Positions 33,651 to 42,268 of a DNA stretch of 64,000 nt are shown in pieces. The first letter of the stretch is position 1. The number at the start of each line of letters is the position of its first letter. The stretch lies in NCBI RefSeq assembly GCF_001422245.1, contig NZ_LMMM01000017.1, positions 5,541 through 69,540 of the forward strand, given 5' to 3'. The notes under the pieces were generated by a model, which had not been told where the DNA came from, made no database searches, and saw only the letters and a program-made list of their open reading frames with translations. This DNA comes from Rhizobium sp. Leaf262 (GTDB lineage: Bacteria > Pseudomonadota > Alphaproteobacteria > Rhizobiales > Rhizobiaceae). The position numbers were made by a program, and so were the translations under genes.

Positions 33651-34404
33651 GACGGACATAACCTCCGTCGACCCTGATAACGGATCCTGTGATGTAGGAC
33701 GCGACACCACTACACAGGAATGCGGCCGCCGCCCCAATTTCCTCTGGTTCGGCGTATCGACCCACTGGAATCTGTTCGAAGGATCGCTGGCGCACTGTCT
33801 CCACGGCGATGTTTTCCCGCTTGGCCGTGGCGTCGTCGGTCAACGCGACGCGCTCGGTTGCGACCCGGCCCGGCATCAGGATATTGACGGTCACGCCATC
33901 CTTCGCCACTTCCGGCGCAAGCGATTTCGACCATGCAATCAGACCCGCCCGTAACGTATTGGATATGCCGAGCACGGGGATCGGCTGTATCGCGCCGGTG
34001 CTGACGACGGTCACGACGCGGCCCCAGCCTTTAGCGCGCATCGCGGGAACGAACAGATCTGTCAGCCCTATGACCGAAAGGGACATACTCTGGAAGCTTT
34101 CCTCCCAATCCATGAGATCACGGCCAAGCGCGCTGCCATAAGGCGGACCGCCGGTATTGTTGACGAGGATGTCGATGTCGCCGACCCTTCCCGCAAACGC
34201 TCCGAGGGCCGCCGTATCGGAAAGGTCGACCGTGATCGTATCGGCTGTGCCTATCTCTTTTGCCGCATGGGCAAGTGCCTTTTCGTCGCGAGCTGCAATC
34301 GTTAGGGCAACTCCCTCGGCGGCAAGCGATTTGGCGATCGCAAGCCCCATCCCGCGATTGCCGCCCAGAACCAGCGCGCGTTTTCCTGCAATCTTTAGAT
34401 CCAC
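33643..34404 (-). CDS. SDR-family oxidoreductase with altered catalytic motif
   Basis: A 253-aa Rossmann protein: cofactor loop GGNRGMGLAIAKSL, then NNTGGPPYG and VVTVVSTGAIQPIPVLGI. The usual catalytic Tyr-X3-Lys is missing: the aligned segment reads ISNTLRAGLIAWSK, with Ser for Tyr and Arg for Lys. Such SNxxR variants form a known FabG-like subgroup and may use another proton path. The C-terminus ends with SYITGSVIRVDGG. Overlaps the hydantoinase gene by 10 bp. Confidence 0.85.
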   Translation of the reverse strand: MDLKIAGKRALVLGGNRGMGLAIAKSLAAEGVALTIAARDEKALAHAAKEIGTADTITVDLSDTAALGAFAGRVGDIDILVNNTGGPPYGSALGRDLMDWEESFQSMSLSVIGLTDLFVPAMRAKGWGRVVTVVSTGAIQPIPVLGISNTLRAGLIAWSKSLAPEVAKDGVTVNILMPGRVATERVALTDDATAKRENIAVETVRQRSFEQIPVGRYAEPEEIGAAAAFLCSGVASYITGSVIRVDGGYVRHV

Positions 34405-35834
34405 GATTTGATCTCCCTCGTCTTCCAGGCGGATGATGTTTCCTGCATCAGGAACCGGCCACGCCCGGGCTCTGCCTTGAGGTCGTTTTTCTCAATGATG
34501 ATTTCACCGCGACTGATCACTGTTTCCGGCCAACCCTGCACCTCCAGCCCTTCGAACGGGGTGTAATCGACATTGTGATGCAGCATGCTGTTGGTGATGG
34601 TTACGCGCCGTTCAGGGTTCCAAAGCGCAAGGTCGGCGTCGGCACCGACAGCAATAGTCCCCTTGCGTGGATGCAGGCCGTAGAGCTTGGCATTGTTCGT
34701 CGATGTGAGCGCGACAAAGCGTTGCAAGTCGATCCGACCTTTGACGACGCCTTCGCTAAACAGAATGGGCAGCCTCGTCTCAAGGCCGGGAATACCGTTT
34801 GCTACGGCACGAAACGTAGGGGTAGGGCCAGCCTTCAACTTCCCGTCCGAGTCGAAACGGTACGGCGCATGATCGGAGTTGAAGATATCGACGGTGCCAT
34901 CTTCAATCCCCCGCCATAAAGCGGCTTGTGCTTGTGTATCGCGGGGAGGCGGGCTGCACATCGCCTTGGCACCCAGCATATCGGGCATGTCGAGGTCGTC
35001 TTCCGTCAACAGGAGATATTGCGGGCAGGTCTCGGCGATCACCACATAGCCGCGGGCGCGGGCGCGGCGGATTTCGTCGAGCGGATCGCCACCGGACACA
35101 TGGACAATGACCAGCGGCACGCCTGCAATCTCCGCAAGTGTCATTGCGCGATGCGTCGCCTCACGCTCGACGGGGAGTGGCCTGGATTGTGCATGACCAA
35201 GCGGCCTTGTATGGCCATTTTGTTCCAGCCGCTCGGCCAGCCAACCGATAATCTCATGGTTTTCGGCGTGAATCAGCATCACGGCTTTTTCCCGGCGCGC
35301 GGTTTCGAAAACATCGAGGATTTGACGATCGCTCAGTACCATCGCATCGTAGGTCATGTAGACCTTGATACTGGTATGGCCTCGGCGGATAAGAGCCGGC
35401 AGTTCCTGTCCAAGAACGGCAGGCGTCGGATCGCTAACGATCAGATGGAACGCGTAGTCGATCACTGACTGGCCCTTGGCCCGGTTGTGATAGTCGGCGA
35501 CGGCTGCGGTTAGTGACTCACCACGGTGCTGCACGCAAAAGGGCACGATGGTTGTCGTGCCGCCAAAGGCGGCACTGATGCTTCCGGATCGGAAACCGTC
35601 TGCCATCGTCGCGCCCTTGGATGCCAGTCCTGGTGCCTGAGGCTGGTCGAGATGGCAATGGGCATCAATACCGCCAGGCATGACCAGCAGCCCGCTGGCA
35701 TCAATGACGCATTCGCCGCCGGAAATATGATCCGCAATTGTTACGACGCGGCCATCCCGGATGCCGAGATCGGCTTTCGTCACGTCGGACGCTGTGACGA
35801 TCGTCCCGCCGCGGATCACCAGGTCAAAGCTCAT
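34395..35834 (-). CDS. Dihydropyrimidinase / hydantoinase
   Basis: A 479-aa cyclic amidohydrolase. Metal ligands: GIDAHCHLDQP (His59, His61), the carboxylated Lys157 in HTSIKVYMTYD, His189 in MLIHAENHE, the VIVHVSGG His and the NSDHAPY Asp. The family opens dihydropyrimidines or 5-substituted hydantoins. Length, ligand spacing and the ring-opening context agree. The real substrate cannot be read from sequence. Overlaps neighbours on both sides. Confidence 0.9.
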   Translation of the reverse strand: MSFDLVIRGGTIVTASDVTKADLGIRDGRVVTIADHISGGECVIDASGLLVMPGGIDAHCHLDQPQAPGLASKGATMADGFRSGSISAAFGGTTTIVPFCVQHRGESLTAAVADYHNRAKGQSVIDYAFHLIVSDPTPAVLGQELPALIRRGHTSIKVYMTYDAMVLSDRQILDVFETARREKAVMLIHAENHEIIGWLAERLEQNGHTRPLGHAQSRPLPVEREATHRAMTLAEIAGVPLVIVHVSGGDPLDEIRRARARGYVVIAETCPQYLLLTEDDLDMPDMLGAKAMCSPPPRDTQAQAALWRGIEDGTVDIFNSDHAPYRFDSDGKLKAGPTPTFRAVANGIPGLETRLPILFSEGVVKGRIDLQRFVALTSTNNAKLYGLHPRKGTIAVGADADLALWNPERRVTITNSMLHHNVDYTPFEGLEVQGWPETVISRGEIIIEKNDLKAEPGRGRFLMQETSSAWKTREIKSWI

Positions 35835-36865
35835 GCCGGCAGCTTCCGGATGTCGGCGGAGGGTAGGAGCGAGGCGTCGAACAGGTCTTCCGCCTTGGGC
35901 ACTGAGGGCAGTCCGAAACCTTCAGCAACCGCAATCATCGACTTTGAAAGGCGCGAGGCGTCAATGCCACCGAGACCATTCGTCTTGGTTTCCTCGGTCG
36001 TGAACTGGTTTTTCACCAGCCAGCGCAGCTTTTCTTCCTCCAACGCTGCATTGATCAGAGGCGAGTGATCCTTGAGAGCGGCGATAGCGGCTTTCGGATC
36101 AGCCGCAGCGGCCTGATAACCGCGCGCACTGGCTGCGACGAAAGCCTTCGCAGCTTCAGGATTGGTGGTGCGAAACTTCTTCGACAGGACAATTGCGTTG
36201 CCATAGAGGTCAAGGCCCGCATCGGCGTAGTAGAGGAACTTGATGTCGGCGGGTGAAATCCCAGCTTTGACCAGCCCGAAATACATGGTGGAATCAAATC
36301 CCAGGATAGCGTCCGCGCTGCCACCGGCAAGCACCGCCTCACGCAACTGGAGGCCCACCATGTTCCACTTGATGGCCGAAGGATCGATCGACGTCGTTTT
36401 CGCGTAGGTTGAAAAGAGGCGGTAAGCACCATCCGGCGCAGCCGCACCAACCGTCTTGCCGACGAGTTCAGAAGGCTTGGTGATGCCAGATTTGGATAGC
36501 GTAGCGACGCAAAGAGGGCTCTTGAAATAGAGCATGTAGACAGCCCTGATCTCTGCAGCCGGATTCTTGGAGTTGAACTCTGCGACGTTGTTGATATCGA
36601 CGGTTCCCCCGTCATACACACCCGATCCCGTGCGAGAAGCAGCTTCACCAGACCCGCCACCGGCATCAAACTGGCATTCCAGCCCGGCTTCTTTATACCA
36701 GCCATTTTTCTCAGCCAGAAGGAATGGAGAGTTTGAGCCATCGAAAGGAGCAGAGAACGAGAATTTGACCGGCGTTGCTGCGAAACCCCTCCCAGCTTTA
36801 AGGACAAATGGTGCCGCGAGGCCGAGTTGAAGGATGGTCCGACGCGTGGTGGTAAAATTGTGCAT
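35831..36865 (-). CDS. ABC transporter substrate-binding protein (NMT1/THI5-like)
   Basis: A 344-aa periplasmic protein with a Tat-like signal (TTRRTILQLGLAAPFVLKAG, cleaved near GFA). Then FDGSNSPFLLAEKNGWYKEA, GVYDGGTVDINNVAEFNSKN and KTVGAAAPDGAYRL, the NMT1/SsuA/ThiY fold. Such receptors bind aromatic or heterocyclic amides, sulfonates or pyrimidines. First gene of the minus-strand operon 36.9-30.8 kb, divergent from the GntR regulator. Confidence 0.9.
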   Translation of the reverse strand: MHNFTTTRRTILQLGLAAPFVLKAGRGFAATPVKFSFSAPFDGSNSPFLLAEKNGWYKEAGLECQFDAGGGSGEAASRTGSGVYDGGTVDINNVAEFNSKNPAAEIRAVYMLYFKSPLCVATLSKSGITKPSELVGKTVGAAAPDGAYRLFSTYAKTTSIDPSAIKWNMVGLQLREAVLAGGSADAILGFDSTMYFGLVKAGISPADIKFLYYADAGLDLYGNAIVLSKKFRTTNPEAAKAFVAASARGYQAAAADPKAAIAALKDHSPLINAALEEEKLRWLVKNQFTTEETKTNGLGGIDASRLSKSMIAVAEGFGLPSVPKAEDLFDASLLPSADIRKLPA

Positions 36866-36999
36866 GTCATTCCCCTGTTTGATATTGCCTACTGATGGTA
36901 TTGCAAGGCACGTGCCAGTCTGCGAACGTTAACGAAAACAACGAAGCGCACAAAATTGCGCACAATCCGCCGCAACAAACATCGCCAAAGAGAACAACA

Positions 37000-37728
37000 A
37001 TGAAGCAGAACAAACGGTTGGTTGGCGTGATGAATGACCGAAACAGACCGCAGGTCGATGACGCTGACGAGGCGTATGCGCACCTGTTCGCCGCCATTGT
37101 CGATCAAAGGCTTCCCCCCGGGACAAAGCTCACCGAACTCGCGTTGATGGAAGCGTTTGGGGTTGGAAGGCGGACGATTGGAACGGCTCTGCAGCGGCTG
37201 ACCTGGGAGAAGCTTGTCATATTCTTTCCCAAGCGCGGAGCGTTCGTGGCTGCGCCGGATGCAGTTGAGGCCGTCGAGGTATTCGCCGCCCGTGTGGCGA
37301 TCGAGGCTGGGACTACCGAAGCCGTGGCACGGGCCGCTGACCCGGCCGCCATCGCAAAACTGCGCGACAATATCGACCAGGAGCACAAACTGAGACAGCA
37401 GGGCTATATACGCGAGGCAATCCACCTCTCCGGTGGTTTCCATGTGCTCATGGCCGAACTATCAGGCAATCGCATTCTGGCCGATCAGGTTCGCCTGCTG
37501 GTTGCTCGCACAAGCCTCATCGTGCATCTCTTCGACAATCAGGTGGGGCTGGCAGGATGGCATGACCATCACGACGACCTCGTTCAGCATTGTGCCTCCG
37601 GCAATGTCGAGAAAGCGGTTTCGTTGATGCGCGAACACATCACAGAAATACAGGACGGTTTGGCACTTGATCGACGGCGTCCGGTGGCGTTCGATATGTT
37701 TGGCGTCTTCGGAACGGGAAGGGACTGA
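37000..37728 (+). CDS. GntR-family regulator with FCD domain
   Basis: A 242-aa regulator from ATG 37000 (AGAGAA eight bases upstream; ATG 36895 gives an unlikely polar tail, and 37030 is another option). The N-terminal winged helix is LPPGTKLTELALMEAFGVGR, and the FCD domain begins near 90, with metal-type His in FHVLMAELSG and REHITEIQ. Divergent from the importer/hydantoinase operon, with about 130 bp between, so it is the likely repressor of that operon, released by a pathway intermediate. GCGCAC repeats near 36946-36962 may be operators. Confidence 0.9.
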   Translation: MKQNKRLVGVMNDRNRPQVDDADEAYAHLFAAIVDQRLPPGTKLTELALMEAFGVGRRTIGTALQRLTWEKLVIFFPKRGAFVAAPDAVEAVEVFAARVAIEAGTTEAVARAADPAAIAKLRDNIDQEHKLRQQGYIREAIHLSGGFHVLMAELSGNRILADQVRLLVARTSLIVHLFDNQVGLAGWHDHHDDLVQHCASGNVEKAVSLMREHITEIQDGLALDRRRPVAFDMFGVFGTGRD

Positions 37729-38359
37729 GGATTCATAAGGGCAATATACCGACAACGGATATATGTCGTCCAGGCAGTTGACCGGGCAATTTGCGCGCAC
37801 GTGTTAGGCAGCGATTCACAAAACGACATCCGGTACGAGAAACAGCGGCGTTAGCTACCGCGTTCTTTCATACTGACCGCATTCGTAGTTGCAGGGTCGT
37901 CGGTTCGTAACCCCTCAAGGCGTAGGTGGAAAAGAATGGGCGAAATATCCCCGCATACGTGCGTGCGTTGGCTCGCATCCCATCCCGACCAATCAGGTAT
38001 TGTCGCGTCAAATGTGCGTGCTCCGCTGCACAGTAAATCCGCGGTCGAGTTCCACGACCGCGGACCAAGGGCTTATACTGTAATCTGCCCATCGTCGTTC
38101 CCGTCCCAATAACGGATCGCTTTGGCATGGACCTTGATCATCATGATGCCGTATAGCACGTGAATCGACGCTTCCCAGCTGTTCTGTCTCGCTCTGTGGG
38201 TGGGATCTGGGGAAAAATGACACTCCAAGCGCTATCGGCTAATCGTAACTGAATTGGCTTAACGCGACAACTTCTGTCAGATGTTACGCTCACATCGAAG
38301 GCGGCGGTTGCGGAAACGTCGCTGTTTCTTCCTAGAGCACTAAGATAGCAGGCAGCTGT
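37729..38359. other. Long intergenic region with one stem-loop
   Basis: About 630 bases without a supported gene; all frames are short or lack family features. The only structure I find is the perfect inverted repeat at 38039-38063. The end near 38230-38359 would contain the 3' flank of the quinone-reductase-like gene. No RNA gene was recognised. Confidence 0.5.
38039..38063. repeat. Perfect 9-bp inverted repeat (stem-loop)
   Basis: CCGCGGTCG (38039-38047), a 7-base loop, CGACCGCGG (38055-38063). Very GC-rich and isolated in a gene-free region. Without a T-run it is either a rho-independent-like block or a protein-binding site. Confidence 0.55.
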
Positions 38360-38950
38360 TCATGCGCCCGCTACGCGTCGGCCGATGTCAAAGGCACGTT
38401 GAAGGCCCTCTTCCACACCTGTTCGGTCAACGGGCAGCAGCAGGTCCAGACCGATGACCGGCATGCCACAGTAGCCGAAGATGCCTTGGACAATCTGCGC
38501 GTTCAGAGCATCGAAGTAGCCGCGACGCTGATAGGTGTCGTAATCAGCACCGCCGATCGCGACGACCTGTCCTTTCAGGTGCACGAGCAGCCGCTTCATT
38601 TCTTTTTCGCCATCATCAATGAAGGCCCAACCCTGGATAAACACCCGGTCGATCCAGCCCTTCATGACGGCCGGCATGGACCACCAGTAGACCGGAAACA
38701 CGAGCACCAGGGCGTCGGCCCGATCGATGCGTCGCTGCTCTTCCCGGATGTCGACCGGCATTTGCCCGCGGCCATGGAAGAGATCATTGTCGGGGCCTGC
38801 GAACCGCGGGTCGAACCCGCTCGACGCCAGGTTCAGGACCTCGTGCGTGGTGCCGGGAAGGCTCTCGAGCCCATCGACCAGCCGAGCGACTGCGGCATGC
38901 GTATAGGACGCAGCAGGGTCCGGATGGGCCGTGACGATCAGGATGTGCAT
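38360..38950 (-). CDS. NAD(P)H-dependent flavin oxidoreductase (NQO1/MdaB type)
   Basis: A 196-aa flavodoxin-fold enzyme: ILIVTAHPDPAASYTHAAV at the N-terminus (phosphate loop), DALVLVFPVYWWSMPAVMKG (FMN loop) and a C-terminal dimer part. The family performs two-electron reduction of quinones. It stands 40 bp after the saccharopine-dehydrogenase-like gene on the same strand, so the two may be co-transcribed. Confidence 0.9.
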   Translation of the reverse strand: MHILIVTAHPDPAASYTHAAVARLVDGLESLPGTTHEVLNLASSGFDPRFAGPDNDLFHGRGQMPVDIREEQRRIDRADALVLVFPVYWWSMPAVMKGWIDRVFIQGWAFIDDGEKEMKRLLVHLKGQVVAIGGADYDTYQRRGYFDALNAQIVQGIFGYCGMPVIGLDLLLPVDRTGVEEGLQRAFDIGRRVAGA

Positions 38951-38990
38951 ATTTGCCCTACTCTGGTTGGGGTGGTCGAGGTCGATGCTC

Positions 38991-39983
38991 TCAAAGCTCT
39001 ATGACGGCGCCCTCGGCCCGCAACTCGTTAAGGTACCAGTCGGCGTCCATGAGTAGCTCCGGGAAGTAGAGGCCTGACGGGAACGCGGGCTTTCCCTCTA
39101 GGCCCAGAACCATTGAGAGAGCCAGCGCACCGCTCAGTCCCGTTAGCGCTGCCTGACCTTTGCCGAACTCCAGCGTGAGGCGTCGATGGCATGGGCTGTC
39201 GCGCAATTCGCCCTCGATTTCGACTACCAGTTCGGTTGCAATGCCCTCTCCCCTGCGCCGGCTGGACGACTCAGCCATCGCCAGATCGAACCTTACCGAC
39301 CGGGCCTGCGTCATCGAATGCAAGCTGACGATGTCGTACGGCGTGAGGGCACTTCCGTTCAAACGTCGGCCGTCGAGGGCCCGGATCTCGCGGGATGCTG
39401 CTGTCCCGTTCAGCCAGACGCGGCGCCCGTCGTCGAAGGCCCAGACGCCGGATCCGCCTTCGGAACCGCGCTCCATATCGGCGATCGCGGCGGGACCTGT
39501 AGGGTCCTGCTCGTCAACGATCGCTCCAACAGATACAGAGTGCACGGCGTCCATGCTTCTCGTCGCAGCCTGCGTCAAGAACACAGCCGGTCCACCGTGC
39601 CAATGGCTGGCGAGCACAACGGGGCTGGCATCCGGGCGACGGATGACGTGCGCCATCTCGGCGCCGACCTCGACCAGCCAGTTGCCCATGCTGAGATAGG
39701 GGACGCGAAGGTCCTGGGCATGCGAGAGGCCGGTCAGCCCATCGTCCGGAGCCATCATCACGACCCCGCCCAGCTGATCGTCTTTCTCCAATCCAAGACG
39801 GGGCCTGTTGATATCAATCTGGACGGCAGCAGCCTTACCGACCTCTTCGGCTAGAGAGTGCGCGCGTGTCATGTCGCGCGCACCGATAAGGATCGGCACC
39901 CTGGGATGGCGCTTGCGAAATGCCTTGACCCCCTCGCGGCCGATGACGCCGGTTCCCCCGGCAAACAGAATGGGAGCTTCCAT
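38991..39983 (-). CDS. NAD(P)-binding saccharopine-dehydrogenase-like protein
   Basis: A 330-aa Rossmann-fold protein. GGTGVIGREGVKAF at the N-terminus is the dinucleotide loop; VPILIGARDMTRAHSLAEEV is the second strand. The C-terminal half lacks catalytic residues I can name. GAG lies ahead of ATG 39983 (AAGGAGATTGTT), a good ribosome site. Likely an oxidoreductase acting on an unknown small molecule, near a TetR-controlled hydrolase. Confidence 0.8.
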   Translation of the reverse strand: MEAPILFAGGTGVIGREGVKAFRKRHPRVPILIGARDMTRAHSLAEEVGKAAAVQIDINRPRLGLEKDDQLGGVVMMAPDDGLTGLSHAQDLRVPYLSMGNWLVEVGAEMAHVIRRPDASPVVLASHWHGGPAVFLTQAATRSMDAVHSVSVGAIVDEQDPTGPAAIADMERGSEGGSGVWAFDDGRRVWLNGTAASREIRALDGRRLNGSALTPYDIVSLHSMTQARSVRFDLAMAESSSRRRGEGIATELVVEIEGELRDSPCHRRLTLEFGKGQAALTGLSGALALSMVLGLEGKPAFPSGLYFPELLMDADWYLNELRAEGAVIEL

Positions 39984-40078
39984 AACAATCTCCTTATTTC
40001 GTTTATGTGTCCCGCAGGGAGCCGCGCATGCAGCGCAGCGACTTGCATCGACGGAATAGTGGCCTTCAATTTCGGAAT

Positions 40079-41185
40079 TTAGCGCGCCGGATAGCGGCGT
40101 TGCAGCCAGTCGATCGCCAACCGATTGACTTCATCAGGCTTCTCTTCAGGCGTCCAATGCCACGCCTCTGGAATGACGTGTGTCTCAAGGTCGGGAACAT
40201 GGTCGCGCATACCCTCGGTCATGCTGGGACGCAACACGACGTCATGCTCCGCAGTAATCATCAAGGCAGGGACGCGGACGTTCTGATCGACCCCAAGGCC
40301 CGCTTTCCAAGCCCTGGAAATGTTTCGGTACCAATTAATAGCGGGAGTGAACCCTGTCCGGCTAAAGTTATGCTCGTAGACGTCGAGCTCGTCGGCACTG
40401 AGTACGTCCTTGCCCGGCAGCTCAGCGGGGATCGGCTTGCCGTAGTACTCCATGTTGACGACGAATTCAGGCAGTTTGCCCCACGCAGAGGACCGCATCA
40501 GGTCTTTGCGGTACGCAGATCTTATGGTCGCGCGAGGGGCTGCGTTCATGGCCTCATCGGCCCTGTCTCCATCCTGGAACATCAGGACGTACATGTCCCG
40601 ACTGTAAACCTTGCGCATCTGGTCGATTGGATCGACCTTCGGGTCCGCAACAAAGGTTTTGCCCTTGGCCAGGGCGGGGCGAACGATGTCGGGATGGAGC
40701 CAAAGCCCCCAATGAGGAACATGCGGCGTGTTCAGCGAGACAACGCCCGCCACCCGCTCGCGATGGAGGAGCGCCATTTGCCAGGCGAGCAGACCACCCC
40801 AGTCATGTCCCATAAACACGGCCTCACGCACTTTGAGATGGTCAAGCAAACCGACGAGGTCACCCGTCAGGCTTGTTATATCGTAGGCATCGACATCGGC
40901 TGGAGCGTCGCTTGCCCCGTAGCCGCGGAGGTCGGGGACGATGACTCGGTAGCCTGCTGCCACCAGCGCAGAGATTTGGTGCCGCCACGTGTAGGCTAGG
41001 CCCGGAAAGCCGTGCAGGAGGACGACGGCCGGCCCCGATCCCGCCTCGTATACGTTCAGCTTTATTCCGTTGGTGAACACAATGGACGAGGGCGGCATCG
41101 GCGGTGCCTCCGCCCATACTGGGGTGGTAAATCCAAGGGCCAAAGCCGTGAGGCCAGCCAGCAGGGTTCGACGAGAGAAAGGCAT
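40079..41185 (-). CDS. Exported alpha/beta hydrolase (epoxide-hydrolase type)
   Basis: A 368-aa protein from ATG 41185 with a Tat signal (MPFSRRTLLAGLTALALGF, cleaved after VWA). The alpha/beta fold shows VVLLHGFPGLAYTWRHQ (oxyanion HGFPG), GHDWGGLLAW (nucleophile Asp, epoxide-hydrolase or haloalkane-dehalogenase type) and a C-terminal His in PEAWHWTPEEKPDEV. The Asp nucleophile, not Ser, suggests epoxide hydrolase. Divergent from tetR, so probably its target. Confidence 0.85.
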   Translation of the reverse strand: MPFSRRTLLAGLTALALGFTTPVWAEAPPMPPSSIVFTNGIKLNVYEAGSGPAVVLLHGFPGLAYTWRHQISALVAAGYRVIVPDLRGYGASDAPADVDAYDITSLTGDLVGLLDHLKVREAVFMGHDWGGLLAWQMALLHRERVAGVVSLNTPHVPHWGLWLHPDIVRPALAKGKTFVADPKVDPIDQMRKVYSRDMYVLMFQDGDRADEAMNAAPRATIRSAYRKDLMRSSAWGKLPEFVVNMEYYGKPIPAELPGKDVLSADELDVYEHNFSRTGFTPAINWYRNISRAWKAGLGVDQNVRVPALMITAEHDVVLRPSMTEGMRDHVPDLETHVIPEAWHWTPEEKPDEVNRLAIDWLQRRYPAR

Positions 41186-41239
41186 GCGGGATTTCCGTGA
41201 AATTCGTGCTGCAAGAGCTTTCGCAACGCTTCGCATTTT

Positions 41240-41260
41240 GTTACTATATGTAAGTTACTA
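41240..41260. promoter_or_regulatory. Candidate TetR operator between hydrolase and tetR genes
   Basis: A direct repeat GTTACTA (41240-41246 and 41254-41260) overlaps the small palindrome GTAAGTTAC (41250-41258) in the AT-rich 115-bp space between two divergent genes. This is where the TetR repressor would be expected to bind; I infer the role from place and symmetry only. Confidence 0.45.
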
Positions 41261-41299
41261 ATGGTAGTTTATGTTTGTGTCAAGCTAGGATTGTGGTGA

Positions 41300-41878
41300 A
41301 TGTCCAAGAAACTGCCTAGAGCCGATCGCCGTGCCCAGCTTTTGGAGATCGCGTCCGACATTGTACGTGAGCAGGGAACCGATGCCTTAACGCTCGGATG
41401 GCTTGCCGAGCGGGCGGGCGTGAGCAAGCCCATTGCTTATGACCATTTCGAAACCCGGTCTGGTCTGATGATGGCGCTCTATAGAGAGGCGATGAACCGG
41501 CAGGTCGAGGCTTTGGCGGTAGCACTTCAAGGCACACCTCGCGAACCCGAAAGGATCGCGCGGGTACTGGCGATGGCCTATTTGGAGTGCGCGACGACGA
41601 TCGGACCTGAATGGCATGCGATCGGAGCTGCCCTGCGCGGTGACGCAATGATGGATGCCTACCATCGCGAGATGAGAGAAGAACATGCGACCTTCTACGC
41701 CGAAGCCATCCAGCCGCTGTCCGAACTCGATCCGGCAACCGTGCGGCGGCGATGCGTTGGCCTGATCGGGGCCATGGAGGCAGTATCGAACGAAATAGCG
41801 GCCGGACATATTCAGCTGGAACATGCGGTGGAGGATCTCGCGTCACTGAACGTGACTTGGCTCATGAATGGGCGCTGA
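41300..41878 (+). CDS. TetR-family transcriptional repressor
   Basis: A 192-aa regulator. The N-terminal HTH is RREQ-type: IASDIVREQGTDALTLGWLA, ERAGVSKPIAYDHFETRSGL. The rest is a helical ligand domain. Divergent from the alpha/beta hydrolase gene, which it probably controls together with itself. Confidence 0.92.
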   Translation: MSKKLPRADRRAQLLEIASDIVREQGTDALTLGWLAERAGVSKPIAYDHFETRSGLMMALYREAMNRQVEALAVALQGTPREPERIARVLAMAYLECATTIGPEWHAIGAALRGDAMMDAYHREMREEHATFYAEAIQPLSELDPATVRRRCVGLIGAMEAVSNEIAAGHIQLEHAVEDLASLNVTWLMNGR

Positions 41879-42268
41879 AGTGAGTTAGGCCGTCAGTTGT
41901 ATAAAAGAACTGTGAAAATGGGTGTAGACAGCAAGTCGGCATCCCGCCCGGTTAGTGTTCGGTGGCAATCAACGGGGCGATTGCCAAACTAGTTATGCCG
42001 GTTCAGGCCTGCATGGAAAGGATCGAAGAGTGATGCACCGAGAAGGTGCTGTGGAGACGTGGCCGAACTGCCTGCCGTTGTACACGCACGAAGGAGTTCA
42101 GTTTTTTGCATGGGAAAGCTCAAGCAATTGACCGGGTCGTTGAAGCACCCATTCCGACCGCCGTGTTAACGGTGTCAACCGACCTTCGCTTGGCAAAATC
42201 AAAAGCGGTAATATCCGACATGGCGTTCAATGCTCTACTCTATTCGCCCATGTGTTCTATCACCGCGA
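41879..42268. other. Gap between convergent tetR and lysR genes
   Basis: 390 bases. A plus frame at 42046-42306 exists but has no ribosome site and an arginine/cysteine-rich nonsense-like start. I see no RNA gene, repeat or convincing terminator here. Confidence 0.5.

Noticed and set aside
37868-38128. Minus ORF of 86 aa in the 37.7-38.4 kb gap
   Set aside because: Arg/His-rich shadow-like sequence across a GC-rich stem; no support.
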